A stretch of DNA of 64,000 nucleotides from Streptococcus parauberis NCFD 2020 (GCF_000187935.1 NZ_AEUT02000001.1:2100481-2164480), one strand, 5' to 3'. Shown: positions 25,926 through 36,977, counted from the first letter of the stretch. Made by a program: numbers and translations. Notes: generated by a model from the letters alone, not told the origin.

Positions 25926-28900
25926 ATGAAACAATTAGATAAGCAAACACTCAAAACTTGGTTTGTCCGTTTACTTGTTGCTTCAGTAGCGGTCTCGGGA
26001 GTTGCCTATTTGGGTCTCGCTAGTGGACTGTTTATAAAAGCGCAAGAGCTAGGAACGATAATTACTGGGACTAATACAGTAACCAAAGCAACTCAAGAAG
26101 GTTGTTCAATTAAAATTGAAACAACTGAAAAAGTTGATTGGAAAATGCCACGTCAGCCAATTGACTTGGTTATTTTACAAGATAATAGTGGCTCTTTTGA
26201 AAATACTATTGGGAATGTACAAAATGCATTGAAATCATTAACAACACCGCTCGGAAAAGGTGAAGTTTATGATGTAAATAACCCAAAACTCGTTTTCACT
26301 GGTGATCCTACAACTACTGACCGTGTTATGGTTAACACCTTCAGAGGTATTGATGCAGAAATACAGTATCGTAGATTTAAATTTGATTCAAATGCAACTC
26401 TAAAATACATTGACTTTCCGATGAGAGTACATGGTTATTTCACATATGATGCATCTAATCGGAAAATCTTTGTAAAAGATGAGTCAACATATTATAGTAA
26501 TGGATATTATTATTATAATTATAGTGAGAAAGACTTAGAAGGCTCATATGCGAAAGGGATTCTTTCAAAAGATGATTTTTCTAATAAGACTACTGTAGAG
26601 TCGACTAGTGGTACATTTTACGATTATCATTACACTTCTAGTCCATTAATGACTAGTTCGGCACAAATTAATGATTCAATCAATAGCATGGTAACTGGTG
26701 GAGGTACTCCAACAGTACCTGCAATTGACGATACCATTGCAGCCTATAATAAAATTAAAGGAACGATGGCAAATAATCGTCGTACTGTATTTTTATTAGT
26801 TACTGACGGTGTTGCTAATGGATATCGTAAAACAGGAGATAGTACGGTTTATTTTGATCGTAGTATGGATCGGAATGATTTACTTCTTGATGAATGGCGT
26901 CCAACAGATGCAAATGGATATTCTATATGGCCTGAGGCTGCTCAGGACTATATTTCAAGAGCAAACGAACTATCAGCAAAAGGTGCTCAATTGAAACAAA
27001 CGCTTGGACCAGATTCGACCGTAGTTGTCGGTTTCTGGGAAGACACAAAAGCGTTTACAGGAAAAGGTCAATATGGCCCAGCCTACTTAAATCCGTTGGA
27101 TTCACCAAAATCTGAAACAACAATGCAAACAGGGGATCCGCGCTCAATACAAGATGTATTTCATGAATCAATACAGAGTGTTGCCTCGCCAGATAAAGTT
27201 TTGCCTAATGGAGAAACTGCATCTTTCTATGTTAATGAATCAGATATAAATTTATTTTCTGAAAAAATACTAAAAGCAGTAGCTTCTGCTTTGGTACAAG
27301 AAGATGTAAAAGGTGATTTCACAATAACAGATGGATATAGTGTTGATTCTATAACAATTAATGGTAAAACTGTTGTTCCAAATGTAACAGATCCAACTAC
27401 TCAAATCCATGGTACAGTGAACCAAGATGGAAACAAAGTTACGATTTATGTGCCGGAAAGTGTCTTTAAGCCTGGAGACAATGCGTTCGACTACAAACTT
27501 AAACGAACCGAAGAGTCTCCAAACATGTCGGAAGCAGATGAGACACCTCCGTCAGAAGGTTATAAACCAGCAACAGTTGAACGAGAAGTTGGGCAATTAG
27601 TTGGTAAATTTAGTGTTGGTGATTATACTAGTCCTCAAATTGGTTCGACCACACCAACTAAAGTGCAAGTTACTGACTTGAAATATTGCTACCCTCGTGC
27701 AACTAAGGACGTTAAAGACCGAGACATTACAAATGATAAACATGGAGATGATGGCAAATCAGGTAACCTTGCCCAAGATCCGTTGTTAGCTTCATCTGGA
27801 ATTGTTCGTCCATCTTACGCAGCAACTTTGACTGATCAGAGTGAAAAATTCACATATTCTGTAAACTATAACATGTACAATGTTCCATTAGAGATGAAAC
27901 AAAATGTCATGTTTACTGACCAATTGAACTATCACTTAGATTACTTAGGTGCTTATGTAACAGATGATGCAGGTAACAAGCTAACAGACTTTGTTACTTC
28001 AACACAAGCAACAAAAGACTTGAAAGGCAACCCAACTACAACAGTAGTAGTTACAGTTCCGAAATTGCCTGGAACAAATAATGATACTGTTAAAGAGGGT
28101 GAATATGGCGGACATGCATTCAAAAACTATAAACTTGTTATTGATGCGAAAATTAAAGACCAATATTCACTACAAAATAATGCGACAGAATACTATAAGA
28201 TGATGCAAGAAAATAATGGCCTAGGTTTTATGAACCAAGCAGCTATTATTTGGAATGGGGACACAACATCTATTTCAGACTCAACTGCAAGGATTCGTCG
28301 TTCTAATGCAGTTTATGTAGCACCTCCATTATCTACTGATGTTACAAAAGAAGTAGGTGAGAATTCTAATGAAGTAGGAACAAATCACTTAGAACTACCT
28401 GTTCGCAGTGATGACTATTACTATAGAGTTAATTCAACTTGGCCTGGTATTTTTGATTCTTATACTGTTGAAGATATTCTAGTACCAGAATTAGAATCAC
28501 TTAATAGTGAAGGACTAGATAAAGTCTACGTTAATGGTATTGAAATACCATCATTGACTAAATTTATTAAAGTTGAACAAGTCTCACTTAATGGTCAACA
28601 AAGAGATCGCGTCTATTTAGATCTTCAAAAATCTTCATTGACAAGACTTGATTTGTATCGAATTAATAAAGAGATAACAGCAGCTAATGATGGGAATAAT
28701 GGCCCTGCCAAGTTAACTTTAGCAGTAAAAGCTAAAATTCGTGATGATGCCTCACTTGACAAATATCTTAATACGAAAACAGGAAAAGTACTCGTTCCAA
28801 ATACTGCTAACGTAACATTAGATAGCAAGAAATTAACTTCTAATGAAGTAACTGTTACTCCAAATACTCCAACAGCAATCAAATTAATTAATGAAGAGTT

Positions 28901-31900
28901 GCAACATCTAAATACATCAAAGGGTCAAGAATTTACTTATGATGTAATGGCAACACTCCCCTCAGATATTAATTCTGCAAATGAGTATGTCATTAAAGAT
29001 GTTATTGATAACCGAATAGAGCTTGTTAATATTTCTGGCACAAACAGTCCAATTCAACTGGATGAGCATACAACTGATCTTTTTGATACGGAAATTGTCA
29101 CTGAAAATGGTAAGCAAGTAATCTATGTTCGTATGAAATCTGGTGCTTTTGCACATGCACACTCAGGAGATGTTGTCCATATTAAGATTGGTGCAAAAGT
29201 TAAAGATAGTTCAACTGGAACAATTAACAACGTAGCAGATATTACTTATAATGGCAAACCAACAACTTCAACTCCACCAGTAACAGTAACTCCTCCACCG
29301 CCAGTCACTAAAACTGTTGAACCTACAGTAACAGAACGACAAGCTGGTGCTGCCGATGGTGTTCCAGAGGGAACATATACTGCAAAAATTAACAAATCTG
29401 GTGAAGATATTGAACTAGCTGTTTGGAATGATCCATATCTTTATAAAGTATCTTCAGTAGTTCCTTCAGGTGCTAAGACATTTACTATTACAGATACATT
29501 GATACCTGAAATGGAAATGTATGACAATATTACTGGGTCAACACCGCGAAAGGTGGAAGTAAATGTTAATGGTACTATGGTAGAGATACCTACAAATCAA
29601 ATTGTTATTGATAAATCTGATTTAGATAAACAGACAATCTCAGTAACATTGACAGAAGAACAAATTAAAGAATATGTTGATAAACCTATTACTTTAAGCT
29701 TCACAGCTAAATTCAAACAATATGCAAGTTTAACTAAATACATTTCTGATACCAATGGACTTCCGAAAGCTCCTAATAAAGCAAGTGTAATCGTTAATGA
29801 CAATCCAAAAATTGACTCAAATACTGTAACAGTAACTCCCCCAATTAATAAACCGGAAATTAAAAAGACAGTTAATGATACTGAACATTTTGATTTGGAT
29901 AGTATAGGTCAAATTTTCCGCTACACAATTAAGACTGAGATGCCTTATAATGCCAATTCTTTCGAAATAACAGATATTTTCGAGCCAGCTATTGACTTTA
30001 AATCATTATTTGAAGAAGTATTAGTTCAAGTAGGAGATAAACGCTATACAGGTGAAGAATTAACTCGAGTCTTAAAAGTTGAAGAAAAAGTTGTCAATGG
30101 GGTTACAACAAATGTGGGAACTGTTAGTTTCTCAGCTAAGGACATTCAAGGTAATGAAGCAAAACCTGTAATAATTGAATTCTTATCTAGAATCAAAAAA
30201 GATTCCGATCTTTCTAAGTATCGATTTGTTAAAGATAACCATTCTGTAAAATACGCAGATAATTCAGAGCATGCAGAGATACCAAATGACGCTTCTTATA
30301 TAATAAATAATAAAATCACAAATAAATCTAATGTTGTTACGGTAACGCCACCACCACCAACAGCTTCAGAATTAGATAAGAAAATTGAAGATCCTTACTC
30401 TAAAAATGATCCAAAGGACTTGGTAGATGATTTATCTGTAGAAAATGGAAAAGACTATAATTATTTCTTAGATACAGTAATGCCTAGTAATATCTATGAG
30501 TATCAATCATGGAAACTAGAAGATACTATGGATCCAAGACTTGAACTTTCTTCAACTGAAAAACCTTATATTCAAGCAATTCTTGAAGATGGAACAGTTG
30601 ATCCATCACAAAACGATTTCTTAGCAAATCACTTTGAAATATCTACTATTACAGCTACTGTTGATGGTAAAGCTACTAAGCAAGTTGTTGTTAAAGTAAA
30701 AGATGGTAGTATTACAGAAATACCTGGTTCATATAAGATCAGGTTAGTAATTCCTGCTCATATTAAAGTCGGAGTAACTGATGTTAAGATTCCGAATAAA
30801 GCAGTTAAGACAGGTGTTAAACATAATGGAGATATTCACATTCTAACTTCACCTACAGTTACAGTAACTCCTCCTCAGGATGATCCTACTTTAGATAAGA
30901 AGATAGTTTCTAAAGCTTTTGATGGTAAAGAGACGCAAGTAACACATTTAGATGTTGATAACTTAGTACCTTATGAGTATGACATTTCTTCTAAGCTACC
31001 TACAGATATCTTGAAATATAAGAAATTTGTTATCACAGATACTCTAGATTCAAAACTTTCTGTCATTAATACCGATGCAACTAAACCATATATTCTTGGT
31101 GCTGCTGCAGAATTCTTTGACATAACAGTCGACGGTCAAACTGTAACAGCTACACTTAAAGATTATAAAGTTGCTGAAGCTGCTGATTCTGAAGCAGGTG
31201 GGGATTCAGAACAATTTAGAGCTCGTTTTGAAGAAGCACTAGTTGGTAAGACAATTAATTTAAGAATCCCAGCTCAAATCAACAAGGATGTAACAACTCA
31301 ATTAATTGAAAATATTGCAAAACTTGATTTTACAAATGCTGTAAATGAAGATAAGGATATAGAAACCCCACCAGTAACAGTAAGCCCTCCAGGTGAAACA
31401 CCAAATGTTACGAAAACAATCAATGATGGCCTTGACCACTTAGATGTAGATAACGAAAAAGACTACACTTATAACATTAAGTCAACTCTTCCAGTAGATA
31501 TCACTAAGTACAAATCATTCGTCATCGTTGATGAGCTAGCTAAAGATTTAGCAATCCAAGGCACACCAGTAGTAACTGGCGATGCGGCTAAGTTCTTCGA
31601 TGTTAAAGTAGACGGTCAAAAAGTCACTGCAACAATGAAAGACTTCGCTAACGCTAAAGATTTAGCAGGTAAAGAAATCGAGCTTGTGATCACATCACAA
31701 ATTCGTGCCGGTGTCACTCGTCAGGCAATTCCAAATACAACTAAAGTGACTTATGAAAATAAATCCAATGTATCAGGAACACCAGCCGAAACACCATCAA
31801 CCCCACCAGTAACAGTAACCCCTCCAGGTGAAACACCAAATGTTACGAAAACAATCAATGATGGCCTTGACCACTTAGATGTAGATAACGAAAAAGACTA

Positions 31901-34382
31901 CACTTATAACATTAAGTCAACTCTTCCAGTAGATATCACTAAGTACAAATCATTCGTCATCGTTGATGAGTTAGCTAAAGATTTAGCAATCCAAGGCACA
32001 CCAGTAGTAACTGGCGATGCGGCTAAGTTCTTCGATGTTAAAGTAGACGGTCAAAAAGTCACTGCAACAATGAAAGACTTCGCTAACGCTAAAGATTTAG
32101 CAGGTAAAGAAATCGAGCTTGTGATCACATCACAAATTCGTGGAGAAGTTGAACGTCAAAATATTCCAAATACAGCTAAAATTGTTTATCAAGACAAATC
32201 ACATGTAAATGGACAACCTGACACAGAAATCGAAACACCACCAGTTACGGTAACTCCTCCAACTCCTGATACGCCTGATTTAACTAAGAAAGTTAATAAG
32301 TTAGAGCATGCGGATCTAGCAAACCGTCAAGAATCATTTACTTTTACAATTGATACTACTTTACCTAAGAATGCTTTTGCATTTGAAGTTACTGATACTC
32401 TAGAAAATGTTCTTTCATTTGATGGGGATATCAAAGCAACTGTTGATGGTAAAAATGTTCCAACAGAACAAATAGTAACAGATGGTCAGACTCTTACAGT
32501 TAAGTTCACAAAAGAACAATTGAAATCTTATGCTGGACAAGCAGTACATATTGAATTTATTGCTAAAGTTAAAGATGGTGCAGATTTAACGCCTTACCTT
32601 ACAACAAAAGGTATCAGTGTTCCAAATACTGCAAAATACATTATTAACAACAACCCAGATATGACTAAAGATTCAAATCCAGTAACTGTAACACCGCCTA
32701 CACCAGAAGAACCTGTTATTGAGAAGTATATTAATCGTACAGAAAAACACTTAGATATTGATCGTGGTAAATCATACATGTATAATGTCAATGTAAGTGT
32801 TCCTAACGATATTGCAACATACAAACAATTCGTTATTTCTGATACATTAGATGCAGCTCTTACAATCAGTGGCCCAGTAGAAGTACACGTTGATGGTTAC
32901 AAACTTGCCGATTCAACATTTAAAGTTGTTCCAAATGGTAATCATGTAACAGTAACTGTTAACGATTTTGCAGCATTAGCAGGCTATAAACAAATTCAAC
33001 TTTACATCCCTTCAATGATTAAAGAAGGTATTGAATTGGATAAAGCTACATATCCTGATAATAAAATCCCGAATATCGCAACAGTTGATTTCATCAATAG
33101 TAACGGTAAAGAAGGAAGCAAAGAAACTAAACCAGTTACTGTAACACCTCCAACACCAGAAACACCGGAAGTTCCAGAAGAACCAACACCGGAAACACCA
33201 GTGAAATCTGTTGGACATGATGATACAGACCAAAGTAAAGAACTTAAGTTGAAATTAGCAGATGAGAAATTCCGCTTCGATGTTAAAGCTGTTGTACCGA
33301 CTGATAAAGATGAGAAGAATCGTATCGATTTGACACACTTTAACATGAGTGATACTCTTGATCCTAATTTAATGGTTGCACGAGTTGCTGTTGAAATCAC
33401 AACTACTAAGACAACTATTCCTGAAGCTAACTTTAACTATATTGACGAAGATCTTGAAAAAGCTACGCAAGAACTTAAAGATGCACAAGCCAAATTAGAC
33501 GAAATTAGTAAAGCAGCAACAAGCACTGATACTCAAAAATCTGTTGAGGATGCACAAGCAAAAGTAACAGACCTTGAGGATAAATTAGCTGAGGCTGAAG
33601 CTAAGTTAGCAGAACTTAAAACTACAGAACCTGTTCCTACAGATGGAACAACTCCGGATTCTTCGGTTGATAATACTGCTGCAATTACTGCTCAAGAAGC
33701 AATTATTGCAGATCTTAAAGGTCAACTAGCAACAGCTAAAACTGATTTATCAGCAGCTCAAAAGGTACTTTCAGAAGCTAAAACACCTGCTGAAATTAAA
33801 GTGGAACTTGACAATCAACAAAAACTTGTTGATAAAGCACAAGAGGCATTCGATAAAGCAGATGCAAAAGCTAAGGAAGTAGCAGAAAAAGCTGACTTGT
33901 TAGCTAAACTGATTAATCAAGGTGAGCTCACAGAAGCTGAGATGACAGAACTTGGAATCTCAACTGCTAAGAGCAAAGGACAATTAGTTAATGTTGAAAT
34001 AACTGATAAGGCTACTTTAGAAGCACTTAAAGGTTACACTGTTAAAACAATCATTTACTCTTCAATCAAACCAGGTACGGACTTAACGCCATATTTGAAA
34101 GATGGATTTGAAAATATTGCAACAGTAAGCTTTAACCATGGTCCAAGCTCAACATGGACAAAAGATACAAACCCAGTTCATGTATTCCCACCAACACCAG
34201 AAACTCCTGATAAACCAGTAACTCCTCCTCCTGGTAAAACACCACCAAGAAGAACTCCGCCGGCACGACCAAGTCGTCCAATCTTACCAAGAACAGGCGA
34301 TGCTTCAGCAACCCTTGCCATGGTAATCGGAACTGTTATTGCAGGATTAGGTTTAGTAGGATTGAAAAAAAGAGGAAACTAA
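25926..34382 (+). CDS. giant LPXTG adhesin: VWA domain plus about twelve isopeptide-type modules
   Basis: Cell-wall-anchored stalk protein of 2818 residues. ATG 25926 (MKQLDKQTLKTWF) has GGGGAG upstream; an in-frame ATG at 25887 lacks a good site. Order: export signal (to about 40); VWA domain (about 80-460) with MIDAS DNSGS at 86-90 and LLVTDGVAN, interrupted by a tyrosine-rich loop; then a run of fimbrial D2-like modules, each with Lys near its start (TKTIND, LDKKI), Asp in VITDTLD or VIVDELA, Asn in IPN, and a VTVTPP linker. This Lys-Asp-Asn pattern suggests internal isopeptide bonds. The last module carries a coiled-coil insertion (about 2507-2665). LPRTG at 2787-2791. Only two cysteines, Cys60 and Cys588, flank the VWA part. 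Likely a host-binding adhesin or biofilm protein; ligand unknown. Confidence 0.9.
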   Translation: MKQLDKQTLKTWFVRLLVASVAVSGVAYLGLASGLFIKAQELGTIITGTNTVTKATQEGCSIKIETTEKVDWKMPRQPIDLVILQDNSGSFENTIGNVQNALKSLTTPLGKGEVYDVNNPKLVFTGDPTTTDRVMVNTFRGIDAEIQYRRFKFDSNATLKYIDFPMRVHGYFTYDASNRKIFVKDESTYYSNGYYYYNYSEKDLEGSYAKGILSKDDFSNKTTVESTSGTFYDYHYTSSPLMTSSAQINDSINSMVTGGGTPTVPAIDDTIAAYNKIKGTMANNRRTVFLLVTDGVANGYRKTGDSTVYFDRSMDRNDLLLDEWRPTDANGYSIWPEAAQDYISRANELSAKGAQLKQTLGPDSTVVVGFWEDTKAFTGKGQYGPAYLNPLDSPKSETTMQTGDPRSIQDVFHESIQSVASPDKVLPNGETASFYVNESDINLFSEKILKAVASALVQEDVKGDFTITDGYSVDSITINGKTVVPNVTDPTTQIHGTVNQDGNKVTIYVPESVFKPGDNAFDYKLKRTEESPNMSEADETPPSEGYKPATVEREVGQLVGKFSVGDYTSPQIGSTTPTKVQVTDLKYCYPRATKDVKDRDITNDKHGDDGKSGNLAQDPLLASSGIVRPSYAATLTDQSEKFTYSVNYNMYNVPLEMKQNVMFTDQLNYHLDYLGAYVTDDAGNKLTDFVTSTQATKDLKGNPTTTVVVTVPKLPGTNNDTVKEGEYGGHAFKNYKLVIDAKIKDQYSLQNNATEYYKMMQENNGLGFMNQAAIIWNGDTTSISDSTARIRRSNAVYVAPPLSTDVTKEVGENSNEVGTNHLELPVRSDDYYYRVNSTWPGIFDSYTVEDILVPELESLNSEGLDKVYVNGIEIPSLTKFIKVEQVSLNGQQRDRVYLDLQKSSLTRLDLYRINKEITAANDGNNGPAKLTLAVKAKIRDDASLDKYLNTKTGKVLVPNTANVTLDSKKLTSNEVTVTPNTPTAIKLINEELQHLNTSKGQEFTYDVMATLPSDINSANEYVIKDVIDNRIELVNISGTNSPIQLDEHTTDLFDTEIVTENGKQVIYVRMKSGAFAHAHSGDVVHIKIGAKVKDSSTGTINNVADITYNGKPTTSTPPVTVTPPPPVTKTVEPTVTERQAGAADGVPEGTYTAKINKSGEDIELAVWNDPYLYKVSSVVPSGAKTFTITDTLIPEMEMYDNITGSTPRKVEVNVNGTMVEIPTNQIVIDKSDLDKQTISVTLTEEQIKEYVDKPITLSFTAKFKQYASLTKYISDTNGLPKAPNKASVIVNDNPKIDSNTVTVTPPINKPEIKKTVNDTEHFDLDSIGQIFRYTIKTEMPYNANSFEITDIFEPAIDFKSLFEEVLVQVGDKRYTGEELTRVLKVEEKVVNGVTTNVGTVSFSAKDIQGNEAKPVIIEFLSRIKKDSDLSKYRFVKDNHSVKYADNSEHAEIPNDASYIINNKITNKSNVVTVTPPPPTASELDKKIEDPYSKNDPKDLVDDLSVENGKDYNYFLDTVMPSNIYEYQSWKLEDTMDPRLELSSTEKPYIQAILEDGTVDPSQNDFLANHFEISTITATVDGKATKQVVVKVKDGSITEIPGSYKIRLVIPAHIKVGVTDVKIPNKAVKTGVKHNGDIHILTSPTVTVTPPQDDPTLDKKIVSKAFDGKETQVTHLDVDNLVPYEYDISSKLPTDILKYKKFVITDTLDSKLSVINTDATKPYILGAAAEFFDITVDGQTVTATLKDYKVAEAADSEAGGDSEQFRARFEEALVGKTINLRIPAQINKDVTTQLIENIAKLDFTNAVNEDKDIETPPVTVSPPGETPNVTKTINDGLDHLDVDNEKDYTYNIKSTLPVDITKYKSFVIVDELAKDLAIQGTPVVTGDAAKFFDVKVDGQKVTATMKDFANAKDLAGKEIELVITSQIRAGVTRQAIPNTTKVTYENKSNVSGTPAETPSTPPVTVTPPGETPNVTKTINDGLDHLDVDNEKDYTYNIKSTLPVDITKYKSFVIVDELAKDLAIQGTPVVTGDAAKFFDVKVDGQKVTATMKDFANAKDLAGKEIELVITSQIRGEVERQNIPNTAKIVYQDKSHVNGQPDTEIETPPVTVTPPTPDTPDLTKKVNKLEHADLANRQESFTFTIDTTLPKNAFAFEVTDTLENVLSFDGDIKATVDGKNVPTEQIVTDGQTLTVKFTKEQLKSYAGQAVHIEFIAKVKDGADLTPYLTTKGISVPNTAKYIINNNPDMTKDSNPVTVTPPTPEEPVIEKYINRTEKHLDIDRGKSYMYNVNVSVPNDIATYKQFVISDTLDAALTISGPVEVHVDGYKLADSTFKVVPNGNHVTVTVNDFAALAGYKQIQLYIPSMIKEGIELDKATYPDNKIPNIATVDFINSNGKEGSKETKPVTVTPPTPETPEVPEEPTPETPVKSVGHDDTDQSKELKLKLADEKFRFDVKAVVPTDKDEKNRIDLTHFNMSDTLDPNLMVARVAVEITTTKTTIPEANFNYIDEDLEKATQELKDAQAKLDEISKAATSTDTQKSVEDAQAKVTDLEDKLAEAEAKLAELKTTEPVPTDGTTPDSSVDNTAAITAQEAIIADLKGQLATAKTDLSAAQKVLSEAKTPAEIKVELDNQQKLVDKAQEAFDKADAKAKEVAEKADLLAKLINQGELTEAEMTELGISTAKSKGQLVNVEITDKATLEALKGYTVKTIIYSSIKPGTDLTPYLKDGFENIATVSFNHGPSSTWTKDTNPVHVFPPTPETPDKPVTPPPGKTPPRRTPPARPSRPILPRTGDASATLAMVIGTVIAGLGLVGLKKRGN
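31366..32142 (+). repeat. near-identical duplicated module in the giant adhesin
   Basis: 31366-31707 and 31801-32142 (342 bp each, offset 435 bp) differ at only two positions, while neighbouring modules are widely diverged. It marks a recent duplication or gene conversion and a site where module number can change. Confidence 0.92.
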
Positions 34383-34430
34383 GTAATAATAGCATGTGAA
34401 ATACAGGCTAACACTAAGAGAATCTGAGAA

Positions 34431-34461
34431 AGAGAGTCGAATTATTCGACTCTCTTTTTTT
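34431..34461 (+). terminator. terminator of the surface-protein locus
   Basis: Perfect 11-bp stem AGAGAGTCGAA / TTCGACTCTCT with a three-base loop and T7. Confidence 0.9.
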
Positions 34462-34570
34462 ACCCTTCATTACGGATACTTGTATAGAGACTACAGTAGA
34501 TACTTCATGCTATACTATCTAAATTTATAAAGAAAAAACAGCTAGATAAGTAGTTTCTTGCTGTTTGATA

Positions 34571-35443
34571 TCATGGATGAGTGAAGGTAATGGTATTGCT
34601 TTCTAATGACGCAGTGTAATTAAAATCAGAATAATTCGTCCAGAAACGGCTAAAAAGATTATGGTAGATTTCCTTGTTATTGTCTATCGACTTTACAAGA
34701 ATATTGTATTCTTCACTATTTACAGTTTGGACAGCAACAGTTGTGTTGCCCTGTGCTAATTGTTTTTCGAGAATATTTTCGAGGCCAGCTTGGTCAAATT
34801 TATCCAAATAATAACCATGTAATTTTGAATAAAGTAAAGAACTATCTGAGCATTTTGGAAAGTCCAAACTTTTTTATAAGTCTCTTTGTCCATACCTATA
34901 ATGTCACGATTGGCTTTATGGCTTAGTTCAAGGATGCTATAATGTAGTTATAGAAGTGCTGAACATTTTGATAGTCGTCGCCTTTTGGACTAGCCGAAAG
35001 AATTTGATCTCCAATCGTTTGTAAATGTTCATAGGTAGCTTTGGCATCTTTAGGGACCTTGAAACTCACATATACATCTGAATCAGAATAATCAACTTGA
35101 TAACTTGTAGAAGCTAGCCAATATAAATCGGGATTGTCCATGATAAAAGCATCAATTGTTTTCATTAAATTTTTTCAGAGTCTGGGGCAAGGTGAATGGT
35201 ATCTTTAAAGATTTCAGAATCCTTACGTAAGAGGAGATAGTTCTCTTTTTGATAGGGGCCTAATTGCGAGTAATAGTAATGATGTTCTACATTTTTTAAG
35301 ATTTTGCTTCGTGTTTTGCCTTGCAATGCTAAATCATTTTCTCTGCTTGATTGCCCTGCTGCTGTATTTGTACATGCCGTCAAAGCAAAGCTGATGATAC
35401 ACAAAGAGATGAGTTTTAAGTATCGTTTTGTCATAATGAGCAC
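34571..35443 (-). pseudogene. frameshifted lipoprotein gene
   Basis: Three reading-frame pieces in order on the minus strand look like one broken gene. Piece 1 (35443-35165) has a lipoprotein signal, LISLCIISFALTAC, and ends at an A6 tract; one extra A would join ...DSEKN to LMKTIDAFIMDNPDLYW in piece 2 (35165-34923). The IDAFIMDNPDLYWL pattern resembles the N-terminal part of transglutaminase-like secreted proteins. Piece 2 ends at a stop after IIASLN, the frame resumes as SHKANRDIIGMDKETYKKVW, and shifts again into piece 3 (34867-34571). Family assignment is tentative; the frameshifts are clear. Confidence 0.65.
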
Positions 35444-35612
35444 CTGATTTTATAAATGATAGAAAAATTATAGCATAAAAAAGATTTATTATATCATTTA
35501 CATGAAAATGAAAATTCCTTTCCTTTTTGTGAAAGATTGTTCAAAATGATTGAAAAAAAGCTTGCAAAGAGTTAATATAGTAGGTGAACGGAAAAAATAA
35601 AAGGGGTAAATT

Positions 35613-36962
35613 ATGTCACACATTAAATTTGATTATTCGAAAGTATTAGGTCAATTTGTTGCACCACATGAGTTGGACTATATGCAAATGCATGTTTCTG
35701 CTGCAGATGCTGCTTTGCGTCAAGCAACTGGTCCAGGTGCTGAAATGACTGGTTGGTTAAACTTACCAGAAGACTACGACAAAGCAGAATTTGCTCGTAT
35801 TCAAAAAGCAGCTGAAAAAATTCAATCAGATAGCCAAGTCCTAGTTGTTATTGGGATTGGTGGATCTTATTTAGGAGCGCGTGCTGCTATTGATTTCTTA
35901 AATAATTCATTTGTTAATTTGCAAACAGCTGAAGAACGTAAAGCACCACAAATTCTTTACGCTGGAAACTCAATTTCTTCAAACTACCTTGCTGATTTAG
36001 TAGAGTATGTTAAAGATAAAGATTTCTCAGTTAATGTTATTTCTAAATCAGGAACAACTACAGAGCCAGCTATCGCTTTCCGCGTTTTCAAAGAATTATT
36101 AATTGAAAAATATGGACAAGAAGAAGCAAATGGTCGTATCTACGCAACAACTGACAAAGCTAAAGGTGCCGTTAAAGTTGAAGCGGTTGCTAATAACTGG
36201 GAAACATTCGTTGTTCCAGATAGCGTAGGTGGACGTTTCACAGTATTGACACCTGTTGGCTTATTACCAATTGCTGCATCAGGTGCTGATATCACTAAAT
36301 TGATGGAAGGTGCTAACGCAGCTCGCAATGCTTACTCTTCAGAAAAAATTGCTGAAAATGAAGCTTACCAATATGCTGTATTACGAAACATTCTTTACCG
36401 TAAAGGCTATGTAACAGAAGTATTAGCTAACTACGAACCATCACTTCAATATTTTGGTGAATGGTGGAAACAATTAGCCGGAGAATCTGAAGGTAAAGAC
36501 CAAAAAGGAATCTACCCAACATCAGCTAACTTCTCAACAGATTTACACTCTCTTGGTCAATTCATCCAAGAAGGTTACCGTAACTTATTTGAAACTGTTA
36601 TTCGTGTAGAAAGCCCACGCAAAAACATTACAATCCCAACTGAAGAAGCTGACCTTGATGGACTTGGCTACTTACAAGGAAAAGATGTAGATTTTGTTAA
36701 CAAAAAAGCAACAGATGGCGTATTATTAGCCCACACTGATGGTGGTGTTCCAAATGCCTTCTTAACCCTTCCAGGACAAGATGAATACACTCTTGGCTAC
36801 ACAATTTACTTCTTCGAAATTGCAATTGCCATGTCAGGTTACCTAAATGGCGTTAACCCATTTGACCAACCAGGAGTAGAAGCATACAAGAAAAATATGT
36901 TTGCATTACTTGGTAAACCAGGTTTTGAAGAATTAAGCGCGGAATTAAACGCTCGTTTATAA
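35613..36962 (+). CDS. pgi: glucose-6-phosphate isomerase
   Basis: Interconverts glucose 6-phosphate and fructose 6-phosphate in glycolysis. 449 residues, the short Firmicutes form. Signatures: [30 protein letters not shown], and [23 protein letters not shown]. Strong codon bias toward A/T-ending common codons, as for a highly expressed gene. It stands alone and is followed by a terminator. Confidence 0.97.
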   Translation: MSHIKFDYSKVLGQFVAPHELDYMQMHVSAADAALRQATGPGAEMTGWLNLPEDYDKAEFARIQKAAEKIQSDSQVLVVIGIGGSYLGARAAIDFLNNSFVNLQTAEERKAPQILYAGNSISSNYLADLVEYVKDKDFSVNVISKSGTTTEPAIAFRVFKELLIEKYGQEEANGRIYATTDKAKGAVKVEAVANNWETFVVPDSVGGRFTVLTPVGLLPIAASGADITKLMEGANAARNAYSSEKIAENEAYQYAVLRNILYRKGYVTEVLANYEPSLQYFGEWWKQLAGESEGKDQKGIYPTSANFSTDLHSLGQFIQEGYRNLFETVIRVESPRKNITIPTEEADLDGLGYLQGKDVDFVNKKATDGVLLAHTDGGVPNAFLTLPGQDEYTLGYTIYFFEIAIAMSGYLNGVNPFDQPGVEAYKKNMFALLGKPGFEELSAELNARL

Positions 36963-36977
36963 TTTAAACAACATATA

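Noticed and set aside
24551..34200. CRISPR-like repetitive DNA
   Set aside because: Repeats are long, in frame and encode G5 and D2-like protein modules; no short direct repeats with unique spacers anywhere in the window.
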